Assembly: GCA_010279815.1 (NCBI GenBank)
Contig: QEOQ01000508.1
Coordinates: 596,254-660,253 of the forward strand
Length of the DNA: 64,000 bases
From: Brachionus plicatilis
Taxonomy: Eukaryota; Rotifera; Eurotatoria; Ploima; Brachionidae
Direction: 5' to 3'
The notes beneath the pieces are model-generated. The model was not told the DNA's origin. It was given only the letters and a program-made list of their open reading frames with translations, and searched no databases. Shown here in pieces: positions 50,624 through 62,736 of the stretch (position 1 is the first letter of the stretch; each line of letters opens with the position of its first letter). Both the position numbers and the translations under genes were made by a program.

Positions 50624-51070
50624 NNNNNNNNNNNNNNNNNNNNNNNNNNNNNNNNNNNNNNNNNNNNNNNNNNNNNNNNNNNNNNNNNNNNNNNNNNNNN
50701 NNNNNNNNNNNNNNNNNNNNNNNNNNNNNNNNNNNNNNNNNNNNNNNNNNNNNNNNNNNNNNNNNNNNNNNNNNNNNNNNNNNNNNNNNNNNNNNNNNNN
50801 NNNNNNNNNNNNNNNNNNNNNNNNNNNNNNNNNNNNNNNNNNNNNNNNNNNNNNNNNNNNNNNNNNNNNNNNNNNNNNNNNNNNNNNNNNNNNNNNNNNN
50901 NNNNNNNNNNNNNNNNNNNNNNNNNNNNNNNNNNNNNNNNNNNNNNNNNNNNNNNNNNNNNNNNNNNNNNNNNNNNNNNNNNNNNNNNNNNNNNNNNNNN
51001 NNNNNNNNNNNNNNNNNNNNNNNNNNNNNNNNNNNNNNNNNNNNNNNNNNNNNNNNNNNNNNNNNNNNNN
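50624..51070. other. Assembly gap (447 N)
   Basis: A run of N. It hides the last codons and 3' UTR of HAPSTR1; apparent frames through it are meaningless. Confidence 1.
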
Positions 51071-51375
51071 TTTTTTTTGATCATTTGATTTTTTTATTTT
51101 TTTTTATATTTAATAATAAACAAGTGAATAAGTTTTTTTTAATTTTATTTTTCCGTTAAAAGTTGGATTTAGATTTGTCTTCAAAATTGATTTTTTTTTC
51201 ACTCAATTTGAATTTCAATTTGCTAATTTCCAAAAATTGCCACCATATTTAGCTTCACCAAATTTTCTTCTCTATTAGACACCGTCATTGAGTTAATGAC
51301 AATTTTTTTCTGAATAATTTATAGAATTTTTAAAGTTTCAGATAAAAAATATTACTCTTTTTCTTTCCTTTTTTT

Positions 51376-52081
51376 TAGTGTTGTGAGTCGACTCGACCAA
51401 AGTCGACTTTTTTTTCGACTAGTCGACTTTTCGACTAATCGACTCCAATTTTCAGAAAATCGACTTCTAGTCCACTAAGTCGAACATTTTTCACATTAAA
51501 TATTTTTTTTTATACAAAAATTATTTATTCAAATATGTTTTAATTACGTATAAATTTGAAAAAAATAAATTTAAAATTTTCATAGTTCATAAAAAGTTCA
51601 TGTAAAACGGTCAAATATTTAACTAATAATTAACAACCTAATAGTAATAGTTTTTTGCTTTGAAGACATTTTAATTTTTTTCAGTTTTTTTTAAATGAAT
51701 ATTAAAAACTAAAGTGCAAATATTAAAGAAAATGAAACTAAGGACTTTAAATGAATGAATACAAAATAAATTTATCACGTAAATTATTTTATTTTATCAA
51801 AAAAAGTTTCTTTTCTTTTTCTTTTGAAGTCGAAATAAAAGTCGACTTTTTTTTTCCTTTTATTGTGTAGCTGGTCGAGCCAAAGCTCCTTCAGCAAAGT
51901 TAAAAAGTTTTAAGTTATATTACAAAATATTAAAAAAAAAATGTTTAAGAATAAGATAGTATCGTTAAAAATTTAAAAATAAGTTCAAAAATTAGATAAA
52001 ACAGGAGTTTGAATAAGTGTATATAGTTGATCATTTATAAGATAAAATAAAAGTCGAATTTATAGTCAACTCACAACACTA
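51376..52081. mobile_element. hAT-type MITE with TCGAC subterminal repeats
   Basis: 706 bp with ends TAGTGTTGTGAGTCGACT and its inverted copy (one mismatch in 18). It is flanked by a perfect 8-bp duplication, CTTTTTTT (51368-51375 and 52082-52089). The left 110 bp carry a dense cluster of AGTCGACT/TCGACT motifs, with scattered copies near 51827-51850 and 52050-52060. Such short repeated subterminal motifs are what hAT transposases bind. Inside, about 51861-51900 on the minus strand resembles the LINE tail at 24211. There is no transposase frame. Confidence 0.88.
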
Positions 52082-52535
52082 CTTTTTTTTCTATCTTCAG
52101 TTTGGCTTTGTAAATTTATTTAAATATTTTCAAATAAAAAACAAAAAAAAAGATTAAACTTGATAACATGTAACATGATTAACATGTTACATGTACTTGA
52201 ATTTTTTTATTTCAAAAGTATCTATATCTAGCATTTAAAATTAAATTTAGAAAAGAAATTCAAAAGTCAATTAAATCAATACAGCTTTTTATCAATAAAT
52301 CCTAGACTATTGTAATCAAACTTCTTCAAAGAAAATGCTGAATTTTAGATCATATTCCATTAAATTTGTTAGAATAAATCTTTCCAATGATAAGTAATTA
52401 TCACTTTATAAAACAAAACTTCATATTAATTATAAATTTCATTTTAGATTAAAGTTTTACTTATTTTCATATTTAAATACTTTATTTTCAAGTATAATAG
52501 CCAAATTTAACATGATGAATATTAATTTTATTAAA

Positions 52536-52715
52536 TTAAATATAGATCTCATCTGGTTCTTGTGAGCCCTTTTGATTCTTTACTATTGTTTCTCCCCATG
52601 CTATAATCATTTTAGCGATCTCTTTCGTGATGGTTGAACTCAAAGTAATTGCTGATGTCTTATTATCAATCGCCCTTGAAGTGTCCACTGAATGCGGAAA
52701 ACTCTTTTTAGGTAT
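52536..52715 (-). other. Unexplained 60-codon open frame without ATG
   Basis: The minus-strand frame between TAG (52716-52718) and TAA (52536-52538) is open for 59 sense codons and has balanced, protein-like composition (FPHSVDTSRAIDNK, TKEIAKMIIAWGE, GSQEPDEIY). It stands out from the A/T-rich surroundings. No family was recognised. It could be an exon relic, an exon of an unseen gene, or a retroelement fragment. Confidence 0.3.
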
Positions 52716-52719
52716 CTAA

Positions 52720-54724
52720 TTTTGCGCAAATGTTTTTTAACCTTGACAAAAATAAGTTGCAAAATATTGCAAAAAAATGTCATTTTGATAACTAGATAAT
52801 TTGGAAAAGTTTTTTTTTATTTTGTGAAATATCACACAAAAATAAAAAAAATTGTTTTTATTTAAATTATCTATTACCTAAACCAGAAGACTGATGAAGA
52901 GAAATTAACGGATGTTCAAAAAAGAATGTTCAAAATTTTGACATGTAAAAAAAAATGCCCCCACTGACCGAATTTAACCAGATTTTGCACAAATATTTGG
53001 AAGACTTTAATAATTAAGAAAATTAAAAAATCTAATTGACTCATGGTTAACTAAAAGAGAAAGGTCACCTAGTACACCTTTACCTGTAAATCACATCTGT
53101 ACATTTATTTTTATCAAGAAAATATTTATGCTTAATACCTTATATTAAAAAGCAAAAAAAACGATTAAAATGAGCCTATAGTCATTTTTTTATCTTCTAT
53201 CGTTCAAAAGTTGTTTCAAAAATGACTAGAAGTTTAATTTTTGTAATTACTTAAAAAAGTTAAGTATCTTTTTACTTTTCCTCATATCTGCCGTAAGGAA
53301 ATTTAAATACATTTTAAACTTTAAACTATAATTAATTGATGACTAAGCTTTAGAACAAATATGTTTTTATTTAATTTCTTAATGAGTCCTGCATATATTT
53401 TCAAAAAAACTTAAAAATTGTGTGTACTCATTTCGAAATAGATTATGCCCTAAAAACGTACTTAACTAAATTATGTAAGTAAACCAATTAATTAAACCTA
53501 AAGTAAGCTTTAAAAAAATGTATAATACATTATGGTTTTACTTGTTTACAAATAATTTTGAGACTGATCATGAAAATTTGATCACAAGCTTCAATTTTCC
53601 GTTGATATTTATTTTTTTAATCATCAAATTTAATTTTCCCAGGAAACTTAAACTTAATTAAATAAATAAATAAAAAAGTACATTAATTTAGTAAATAATT
53701 TAATTGAAAAAGTGACGATTGCCTATAAAAAAGTGATTATTTTAAACGTATAGTAAATTCAAAGTGCAAAATACTAATTGATACTAGATAAAAAAGATAA
53801 CTTTTACTATATAATGAATTAATTCACTAGATAAAAAAATGAACACCTGTATAAAAAATCCAACTCTAGTAAAAAAGAGAATTTACTATATAAAAGAATT
53901 AATTGATATATATTAAGATTAATTCACAAGATAAAATTGGCACTAGATAATTAAATTTTGAACTCATGCTTCTAATAGAAAAAATGATAGTAATTGAATT
54001 TTCAGGAATGGATCTATAATTTAGTAAAAATGACCACAAACGAATCTTTATCATCATTTACTAGCCAAGATTCAGACTCAGCCACTGAAGCTACTTTATG
54101 AATTTTTAATTGCACAATTTAATTAAAGGAACACAGCTTTTTATTTTTATGTTTAATCAATTAATTTTAAGTATGAAATAAGTAAATTCAAAAGAGCAAA
54201 CTTGAATTTTTAAACATTCCATAATATTATCAAAAACTCTCCAAGTGTCCAAAGTACTAAATGTATTAGCAAATTATCAAAATTAAATTTTTGCAGAGAC
54301 TAAATTTGGGTGATACATTTGCAGAACAAGTTTTAAACCAAAATTGAAATTTTTGTCTTTGTTCTTTGTTTCAAAATTTCCAGTACCTCAAGTATTTTGT
54401 CTAATACTATATTTAAATGATTATACATTTTTCATTCTAATTAAAAAGTGTCTAAAATGTACTAAAATTTATTCATCAAAAAAGCTTAATAAATAATAAT
54501 GAAATTAATTTTTTTTAAAAAAAGTTCAAAATTCTTTTAATTTTTATTAAATTATAGCTTGTTTTTAATATTAAATTAAATACCAGTTGAAGAAATAATT
54601 TAATTGAAAAAGGTCCAGAAAAAAAAGATAATTTTATTAAAAATATAATTTAAAAAAAAATATCAAAAGAGACTATGCTTTTCTCATTTGCTTTTTTATG
54701 AGTTATAATTGCATCAGTAGGACA
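52720..54724. other. AT-rich intergenic DNA with degenerate TAGATAAAA repeats
   Basis: No gene seen. At about 53770-53960, variants of ACTAGATAAAA and TTTACTATATAA.GAATTAATT recur several times, a loose tandem array. An AAATAAATAAATAAA run at about 53660-53676 looks like another LINE tail. Confidence 0.45.
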
Positions 54725-55852
54725 CTAACTTTGATTTTCTTGATTTTCTAAGACATCTTTTGACTCGAGCTGTGGTTCATTCGACTCCTTGGTCTCATTT
54801 TCTTCAGACACCACCGCTTGTTCTATCAAACTTGCTGTATCACTCGACCACTGAGTTTTTAAATCGTCATCTTCGCCGGGTTTTTTGAGTCTCTCTTTCA
54901 ATGCCTTCAAAGCTTTTAGCCTTCGTCTTTCGGCGTCCGAATTATCAATATTGTTCTTAACCATCGGAATTGTGATGGTTATGTGCGATTGACCTGAATG
55001 AGTTCCGCCTGCTGTATTATACCGCTTAGGTAGGGGCTTGCAAATTTTTAGTCTTACCATCAAATTGAATATTGTGTTGGATATAATGGCTACAAATGGC
55101 TGTATTTGAGATGGAAAAAAACTTGCGAACACAAATGTAGAGGAAGAGTCTCCAATGGTGCCATTTTTGTGCCGTTGGAAAAATCTCAAATACACCCAAC
55201 TATAAAAAACACCGAAAATAACCATTATAAAATAAGTAGGTTTGGTTAAACCAATAATAAAAAAAAGACCAGATATTAGTATTGTTAAAAGTGGTAAATT
55301 GTCTTGTTTGATACGCAAAAAACCCACGTCCACAACAACATTATCAGGCATAATTTGTTTTGTGGCAACTGTAAAACCACCTAGAATACCTCCTAGGCCA
55401 TGAATGCTTACATTAAAAATCATTTGTTCATCAAAACTCGCCACAAACAATATATAGTAAATTATTGTTGTGCTAATGCCAACCGAAATTGTGGTAATGA
55501 AAAAAAATTGGATGCACTCGAGACGTCCCCAAAGAGGCTCTAGCATTTTGCTGAACAGTAACAGCAGAAAGCAGTTGACCAAAAGTTCCAAAAAATTATA
55601 TTCAACAAAGCTGTGAGTAAGAAGAGTCCATAGATGGAAATTGGGTGGCAACAGCTTTCCTGGAATGATACATAGTAGTTGATCTAGATTGGTCTTAAAC
55701 GTGGATAGGTAACCTAGGAGAAGTGTCAGGCAAAATAGTTTGAATATTAAACTACTATTTGTGATTACGGAGACTAATGCGCTTGGATTGAAAATGTTTT
55801 TAAATTTAGTTGGTTGACTATACGTTGGGTTCTCAAGCGATACAACTGACAT
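54725..55852 (-). CDS. TMEM115: TMEM115, Golgi rhomboid-like membrane protein
   Basis: Single-exon gene, 375 residues (human about 350). TMEM115 is a Golgi membrane protein of the rhomboid fold without protease activity, linked to retrograde Golgi-to-ER transport and the COG complex. Hydrophobic helices lie at about 34-51, 75-100, 112-137, 148-163, 187-223 and a weaker one near 252-268. LWTLLTHSFVE (74-84) is the rhomboid-type WR-region equivalent. IHGLGG (150-155) replaces the GxSG serine motif, so no nucleophile is present. The family-specific segments FVFASFFPSQIQPFVAII and MVRLKICKP..KRY follow, then DAERRRLKALKALKERLKK, and the protein ends in an acidic tail. The start is the ATG at 55850-55852. 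Confidence 0.95.
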   Translation of the reverse strand: MSVVSLENPTYSQPTKFKNIFNPSALVSVITNSSLIFKLFCLTLLLGYLSTFKTNLDQLLCIIPGKLLPPNFHLWTLLTHSFVEYNFLELLVNCFLLLLFSKMLEPLWGRLECIQFFFITTISVGISTTIIYYILFVASFDEQMIFNVSIHGLGGILGGFTVATKQIMPDNVVVDVGFLRIKQDNLPLLTILISGLFFIIGLTKPTYFIMVIFGVFYSWVYLRFFQRHKNGTIGDSSSTFVFASFFPSQIQPFVAIISNTIFNLMVRLKICKPLPKRYNTAGGTHSGQSHITITIPMVKNNIDNSDAERRRLKALKALKERLKKPGEDDDLKTQWSSDTASLIEQAVVSEENETKESNEPQLESKDVLENQENQS

Positions 55853-57446
55853 ATTTTTTACTCATTTGGTGACGGTGATTAATTTAATTTTTTTCTTAAG
55901 TTTATAAGTGAAAATAAAATACTTGTTTTAAATATGTTAATAAGAATTGGTTGTTTTTTGCCAACAGAAAAAATTTATGCATTTTAAACAAAACAAAAAT
56001 ACTTGAATTTTAAATCATTAGGCTTTAACTTTTTCTCTACAATTGTGCATCTTAAAATTCAAAGGCTTTCGTATTCTCTCTTATAAAGTAAAATATGTTT
56101 ATTCAAAAACTGAATTCTTTATAATTATAATATTTTTTATTCTGTATCAAGAATTAACTGCACAAGATAAAAATAAATTATTTTCTAATTAACATGGATT
56201 CGAACAGATTGGCTGAAGTCAACTGTAACAAGAAAAAGAAAGAAAACGAAGCTTTAAATTATTTTAAATCTGTTTTTATTCTTTTAAACTTTACTTTTTT
56301 AATTTATTCTTTAGATTACTTAATCACATCGTCAGAATTAGCGTTAAATGAATGAATAAATAAATGAATTGAAGGAAGAATTATATTACAAAATATTTTT
56401 GCCGTGAGAATACTTTTTAACCAATTGATCATTTTATGAATTAAATGATTTTATATAAAATTTCATAGCAATTTGGTTTAAAATAAAAATACTTGCTTTT
56501 TATAAGAGATTATATAGTTTTTATAGATTCTGAATTTATTATAAAAATTAAATTTTTATTATATATTGTTAAATCATCTAAGAATTATTTTCTTTTCAAA
56601 CCAATTTACAATTTAATGTAAATGTAAAATTTTAAATTACCTTAAATTATTTAAAAAAATTGTATTTTTTGATAAGATTGATATTAAATTTGTCAATTTT
56701 ATTTCTTAAATTTTTATCAATAAGGTACATAGTGTTATCTAAATCTTACCTACCTATGTTTGCTAGCATTTTTTACCGTTTATTTGATTACTAAAAGTAA
56801 AATTACACAATTTTTGGTAAAATTCAGTGATAATATTACTGAATATGGTTGAAATATTTTTACAATATTTTGAAAAATCCAAAAAATTTTGATTTGAGGG
56901 ACGTGATTAAAAAAAAATCGAAAACATTTTGTTACTCAATTTTTAATTTTCAAAAGCAATTTTAAGCATTGTATAATATAGCCTCAAAGGAACAAAATCA
57001 AAGACTTTGAAAATATTAAGTAAAAAAAAAAAATAAATGCATTTTTTACGCCGATACTATTAATTACAAAACTTTCTAAAATCCAAAAATAATTTTTTTT
57101 TATCATAAATTTATTCAATACTTTTTTAATTTAAAAAATAATACTCAAAAATCTATATTAAAATTTTAATAAGTGAATAATTAATTTTTAAAATTCTTTA
57201 TTGTTAAATTTAATTCAATTGCTAAAAGTATTTACATTAAATTAAATAATAGGTAAAATAATATAGAATAGATATATTAAATTCAAATTTTTAATAGTTT
57301 ATCTTTATTTCCAAATTGAAAGATAAAATTTGATATTAATGCAATTGCGTTCGAATCAATGGAAGATTTCTGTTTACAATTTATTCACGAATCTTAAACG
57401 ACTCTAAAATCACATATTTGATTTTGACTAAAAATACTCGAATCAA
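55853..57446. other. AT-rich intergenic DNA between TMEM115 and FLII
   Basis: No gene, RNA or element recognised. TMEM115 starts and FLII ends here, so the TMEM115 promoter should lie just above 55852. Confidence 0.5.
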
Positions 57447-60400
57447 TTAATTAAGTATTTTTTGTTTTAAAATTAGCTTTTTTTCCAAATTTCCAATTTG
57501 AAGATTTTTGTGTCTGGACCAAGCGTGAAAACATTTTGTAAACGCTAGAGGCTCTTTGCTTTTTGTTGTCAAGAGGAGCCTGCGTTGCCTTGGCGGCTGT
57601 TTTAACTTTAAATTTTGAATATAAACTTGGCTGCTTTTGAATGCCAATTTAACTTCAATCTCTGAACTTGATGGCCCAATCCACAAATAGACGTTTTCAC
57701 CTGTGTCCAAAATCATTACATCATCATCGGCCAAATCATCCTAAAAATCTTCATTAAACCTGTGGTAAAATTTCAAAATGAATGATAATTTACTTGACAG
57801 AAATCATTACACTTTTCTGTCACTGAAAAATAGCCCTTGTCATTGGAACACCTGAACAATCTCATGTATTTCATGTATTCTGCAGACTAGTTAAAATAAA
57901 AAAAGGAAGCAAATTGACATTTTTTTTCAAATTTTAGAGTAATTACTGTGTCGTATGGTTTTTTTCCTTCCAGACTGTGCCAAAAAAATGTTTCGGGCTC
58001 CTCTCCTTCGTTTAGTACTTGAATGCTAAATGATTCATCATAAATCTCTTGAGCTATTTCTTCGGCAATTTTGGCTTCTTCCGGATTAGAATTTTTTCCA
58101 ATCCAGACATAGACTATTCCTTTGGTTGCAGACATCTCATCAGTATTCTCAAAAGGCACACAAACAATAAAGCAAAAATTAGAGCAAAGATTGAGTGCTG
58201 TCGCTTGTTCCAATTGAATGCATCTGGTACAAATAGCCGAGTAGGGATTTCTTCTCAATTGGTACATTTTGGTTTCATAGGAAGGCTTTTGTCCAGGCTT
58301 TTGAACGCTTGGCTTTCTTTTGCCTTTGTGAATGACCAATTTTCGATTAAAATGAGCCAAAAATTGTGGACTTTCTTGCTGCTGGTCAAGCTTGATTATT
58401 TCAATATCTTTGAACTTTTTTTTCAAACTAAATGTAAACGTCAGCCACCCGGCGTTGTTAGCATCTCTTCCTTGCCAAAAATATAATTTACACTCGAATG
58501 AATTTTCGGTAATAGGCTCTTCTTCACTTTGTTCTTTGCCATCATCTTCTTCTTCAACTTTCCAATATTTACAAAAATATAAATAACAATCTTCCGAGTA
58601 GAATTGACCAATTTCGCTTTCTGGCAAGCGAACAAACTTTTTGTTCTCAAAAACAAAGCACTCTTTTGACTCAAGAAAGTCGTTCATTTCCTCCATCATG
58701 CCCAGAGCTTCCTCATCAGGCACTGGCTCATACCTGTCCTTGAACAAAGCGACCAAGTCTGTCTTAAGCGCTTCAGATGGATTTTGAAGGATCGCGGGCA
58801 AAGCTGATCCAGATGGCACAGAACTATTCGAACGGATCAAATTACTATTTGGCGCAGACAGATAATTTGTGGACACTGTGGATGTAGATGACACCGAGTC
58901 AACTGAGCCCTCTCGCTGACTCTGGCTTTTTTTGAATTTTTCACTTTTTTTCAAAACAGCATCCGCTGTCCTGGTATAATCAACTGGAATGAGCTCATCC
59001 CAACCCTCAAATTTAGATTTGAAAATTTGATTTTCTGATCCCTCGAGAGTGCTAGATACCATGGTATGAGCAGGCCTATTGATCATAGCTTCTAGAGAAG
59101 TGCTCAATTTTACCGCAGCAGTGCGCACTAATCTAGTTGATTTTCTGCCCATCCATACAAATATGTCTGTGTAGCAATCTAAAATAAAGACGCCTCTGGT
59201 GTCGAGCAAATCTTTGGTAAGAATCAGTTTGCCAGTATTGGCCTGGACTTGAGGCAATTCCAAGTAGCCCATGCCAATACCGACCTTGTAAAGCTTTGGT
59301 TGAAATATGCCAGGCTCAGGGGCGTTTTCAGTCTCGGTCAATTCTTTGTTAAAAAATTCTGGAGTTGGTGGTCCCTCCAAAATTCTCCAAAATGCCATCA
59401 CTTCATCGCCTTGTTTAAATTGTATCAGTTCACTTTGAAATTTTCTTTCATATTTGTTTATATTTTCGGCAAAAAGTCTCGCTTTAGATCTGGTGATTGG
59501 ATTACACTTGATTCCATTCCAAAGGTAAATGCTCATGCCATTGTCCAGCAAAAACACATGCTTTGGATTTAACGATTCGTAATGAATGGGAACCGGTTCC
59601 AACACGATTCTCTGCGTTCCGGTAACTTTGTACATACGAGTTATATACTCGATGTCTTCTACTTTATAAAATCCACTAGTGGTTCTGGCTCCTTCAATGT
59701 AACACAGATCAGTGCCGAATATATCTAAAAACTCATCACTTTCTTCATTTTGTTCTTCTCTCTGTGTGCGGCAAGTGGCTCCTAGAAGGTTTCTTAAATT
59801 TACCGCATGCATTGCGGCACAAGCTTGCTTGTCCAACGAAGACTGACTTCCGATCCAAAAATAAATTTGCCAATTTAAATTATTGGACTCGTCACAGTAA
59901 GTTTTAAGAATAATGTAGCAGTCACCTTCAAAAAATTTTCCATTTAAGGCCGGTTCGACCGGACTGGGCAAAAATTTATCAATCTCGTAGCATACTATTC
60001 CAGGTATGTTTCCCACATCTTCCTCAAAAAATTCACTGTAATCCAGTTTAGGCTTTTCCAATTGTTCGTCCCAGCGTTTTCCTTTTATTTCGTCAAATTT
60101 ACCCGTGAGCTTTTTGTCTGATTTTTTTGACTCAGCTACCTCACGCATGCCCTTCAGAACTTTAGAACTTTCGTTTTCGTTTACGTTTTGTTTCAAGAGT
60201 TTGAGTCTTTTCTTTCGTGCAATGGGGTCTTTGGCAGCATTTTTGGTCGGTAGAAGGCTGGTGGCAGATATTTGCTGCGGCGAGGCACCAGCTAACATAA
60301 GTTGATTCTGCAGAGAAAAGTCTATGTTGTAGAAAAGTGCACCTGCTCCAATTACTTTTTGCATTTCGATCGGCTTTGGAGGCATTTGGAAGTCCGGGTT

Positions 60401-62736
60401 ATCACTCACATCCAAGTCTTGTAACTGCAGAAAATGAATCGATTCTGGCAATGTGTACAATTTGTTTTTGTTCAAGAATAATTTCCGTAATTTACCGCAT
60501 CTACACAAGCCTTCTGGCAGCATTTCCAGACGATTGTCTGACACGCTGAATATTTCCAGTTCGCCCAATTTTCCGATGCCAGCCGGTATGCCGACAAAAT
60601 TCAAATAGTTGCTGTTTACATATAACTTTTTTAGTCTTGATAATTTACAGATTGCGCTCTTGATTAAACAAAATTTAAATATCGATTTTAAATGATAAAA
60701 ATGTTATTAAACTAATTTTATATTCTTTAGTCAGCAAGATCTTTCGATAAAAAAAAGAAACTAAATGGTCTAAATTATATAATAGATAAAAATAAATAAA
60801 ATAATATTTCCCATATACCATCATAGATTTTTTCCTAAAACTTTTACCACCAATAAAATTAAATTTTCTTCTCTTTAAAAATAGTTAAGCTAAAAGTTTT
60901 TTTTTTAAATTAAAGTATTTCTTTATACCATTAAATATTTATGCTAAGAGATTAAAAAGAAATTTTTTTTAAGTTTGTTTGTGAAACAAAAAAAAAACTT
61001 TTAATTATCATTTTTTCTCATCATATAGTCTTCTTTTTTTTTTGAACTTTCCAATATTTCTAAAAAAAATTAAAAATTAGTAAAAATTTGCGTCTTTTTA
61101 CCCGTTTTAGGATAAAAACAGTGTATTATTCAATCTGGAATAAAGAGCATGGGTACATGATTTAAGAATCTTTGAATATTCTTACTTTAACTAAGAAAAA
61201 ACATTCAAGAGAAAAATAATACTTTGCAATGGATTTTATAATGGAATTCATTTAATTTATATTTAATTTTCATAAAAAAATATTTTTCATTTATAGTTTA
61301 CATGCGAATTGATAAATTTTTTTTCATTTTTTGTTTTTAATTAAAAAAAAAGTTATAATAATAATAATAACAATAATGCTTAAATAAAGGAGTATCTCCT
61401 CTTTATATTCCGATTATAGATGATATAAAGTTTGCACTTCTCTAATAACACCAAAAAATTTAGTAAATCTAATTAGAATTTTTAATTCATCATGTTTTAT
61501 AATTTAAAATTTAAAAAATTCAACTTTAAATGAGTTGCCAACTTAAGATTTTGGCTAGGAGTCATTTTATTCACAACTATATTTATTTAAAATAATAAAT
61601 ACTAAAAAAAAATTAAAATTAAAATTATAAAATAATCTGTAAAATGTAATTAAGTTTTGCTTGAAATAAACTTTTTTTAGAATTTTGATCTTTTGGAGTT
61701 GATAAAATTTAAAAATTCTAATATTTTCAAAGAAAAACTAAAAGATTATAACCTAAAATTTTGTTTTATTTTAACTTCTTTTCTAGATTATCTATAAATA
61801 GCTTTTGTCTGATAAATATGTTGAAACAACATCATTATTTATTGATTACAAGTTTAAAATTTGATTGTGATTACTTACTGGTAAAGACAGCAGCTTGTTC
61901 CGCGAAAGATTTAGTGTAATTAACTCATCTAAATCGCCGATGGCATTTGACACTTCGCTTAAATTATTATCACTAAAATCAAGTCTACGTAGAGTTTTTA
62001 TTTTATAAATAACATCGGGAATAATTGTTAGGCTGTTGGAAGAAAGATCAATCTCTTTTAAGTTGGGTAAATTCTCTAGTCCTTGAGGAATATTGGTCAA
62101 TGTTCGCTGTGTATCTTTTAGATGCAAGGATTCCAATGAAACAAGAGCCGGCAGTTGTCTCATTTGAGCGTGCAACAACGGATTGTGGTTTAAAATTAAA
62201 GTCTTGAGGTGAACAAGACGCCGCAGTTGAGGTGGAATAGTCTCTAACTTGTTCGAGCTCAAATCCAAAAAGACAAGATCAGTCAGATTAATAAACAAGT
62301 GACTAGGAACGGAAGTAATTCGATTATGGCCCATGTTTAGGACAAGAATTGTTTTGGCCTCTTCCAGATTTTGCGGCACCTCCGTTAAATCATTAAAACT
62401 TAGATCCAACACAGTCAAATCTTCGAGCTTGTTTAGATCATTGGGAACATTCTCGCTTTTTACCTGATTGTCGCGCAAATTCAAAACTCTAAGGCACTTG
62501 AGTTCTACTAATTCTTTATTTAAACCAGCAATCTTGTTATGAACACAGTGTAACTGTTCCAGTTTGGTCAAACAATTCATTTCGCTTGGAAGCTCGGTCA
62601 AACCGGTGTGATTCATTCGAATCCATCTCAACCTTTGCAATTCGGTAAACAGCCTAGGATGCTTGACATTCTCATCAAAAGTGTAGCGAGTAAAGTCAAT
62701 ACCACGAACGAATGGTAGTACACCAGTCGATGACAT
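57447..62736 (-). CDS. FLII: Flightless-1 homologue (LRR plus gelsolin repeats)
   Basis: Actin-binding and nuclear-receptor coactivator protein of the gelsolin superfamily. Exons: 62736-61879, 60658-57947, 57886-57794, 57740-57447, all GT..AG. The joined frame is 3957 nt, 1318 residues (human 1269). Residues 1 to about 390 are leucine-rich repeats with the family N-terminus ([14 protein letters not shown]) and the block MPPKP at their end. A basic linker follows, then six gelsolin-like domains starting with [31 protein letters not shown] (given here as start and end of that block: about 509 onward). A Ser/Thr-rich linker separates the domain sets near residues 855-915. The last two exons carry the conserved [19 protein letters not shown] and ADDDVMILD...CFHAW end. 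The first intron is 1220 nt, far longer than the other two (60 and 53 nt). Confidence 0.97.

Noticed and set aside
50469..51159. Long open frames on both strands across 50563-51159
   Set aside because: They run through the N gap; only the plus-strand part up to 50623 is real (HAPSTR1 exon 2).
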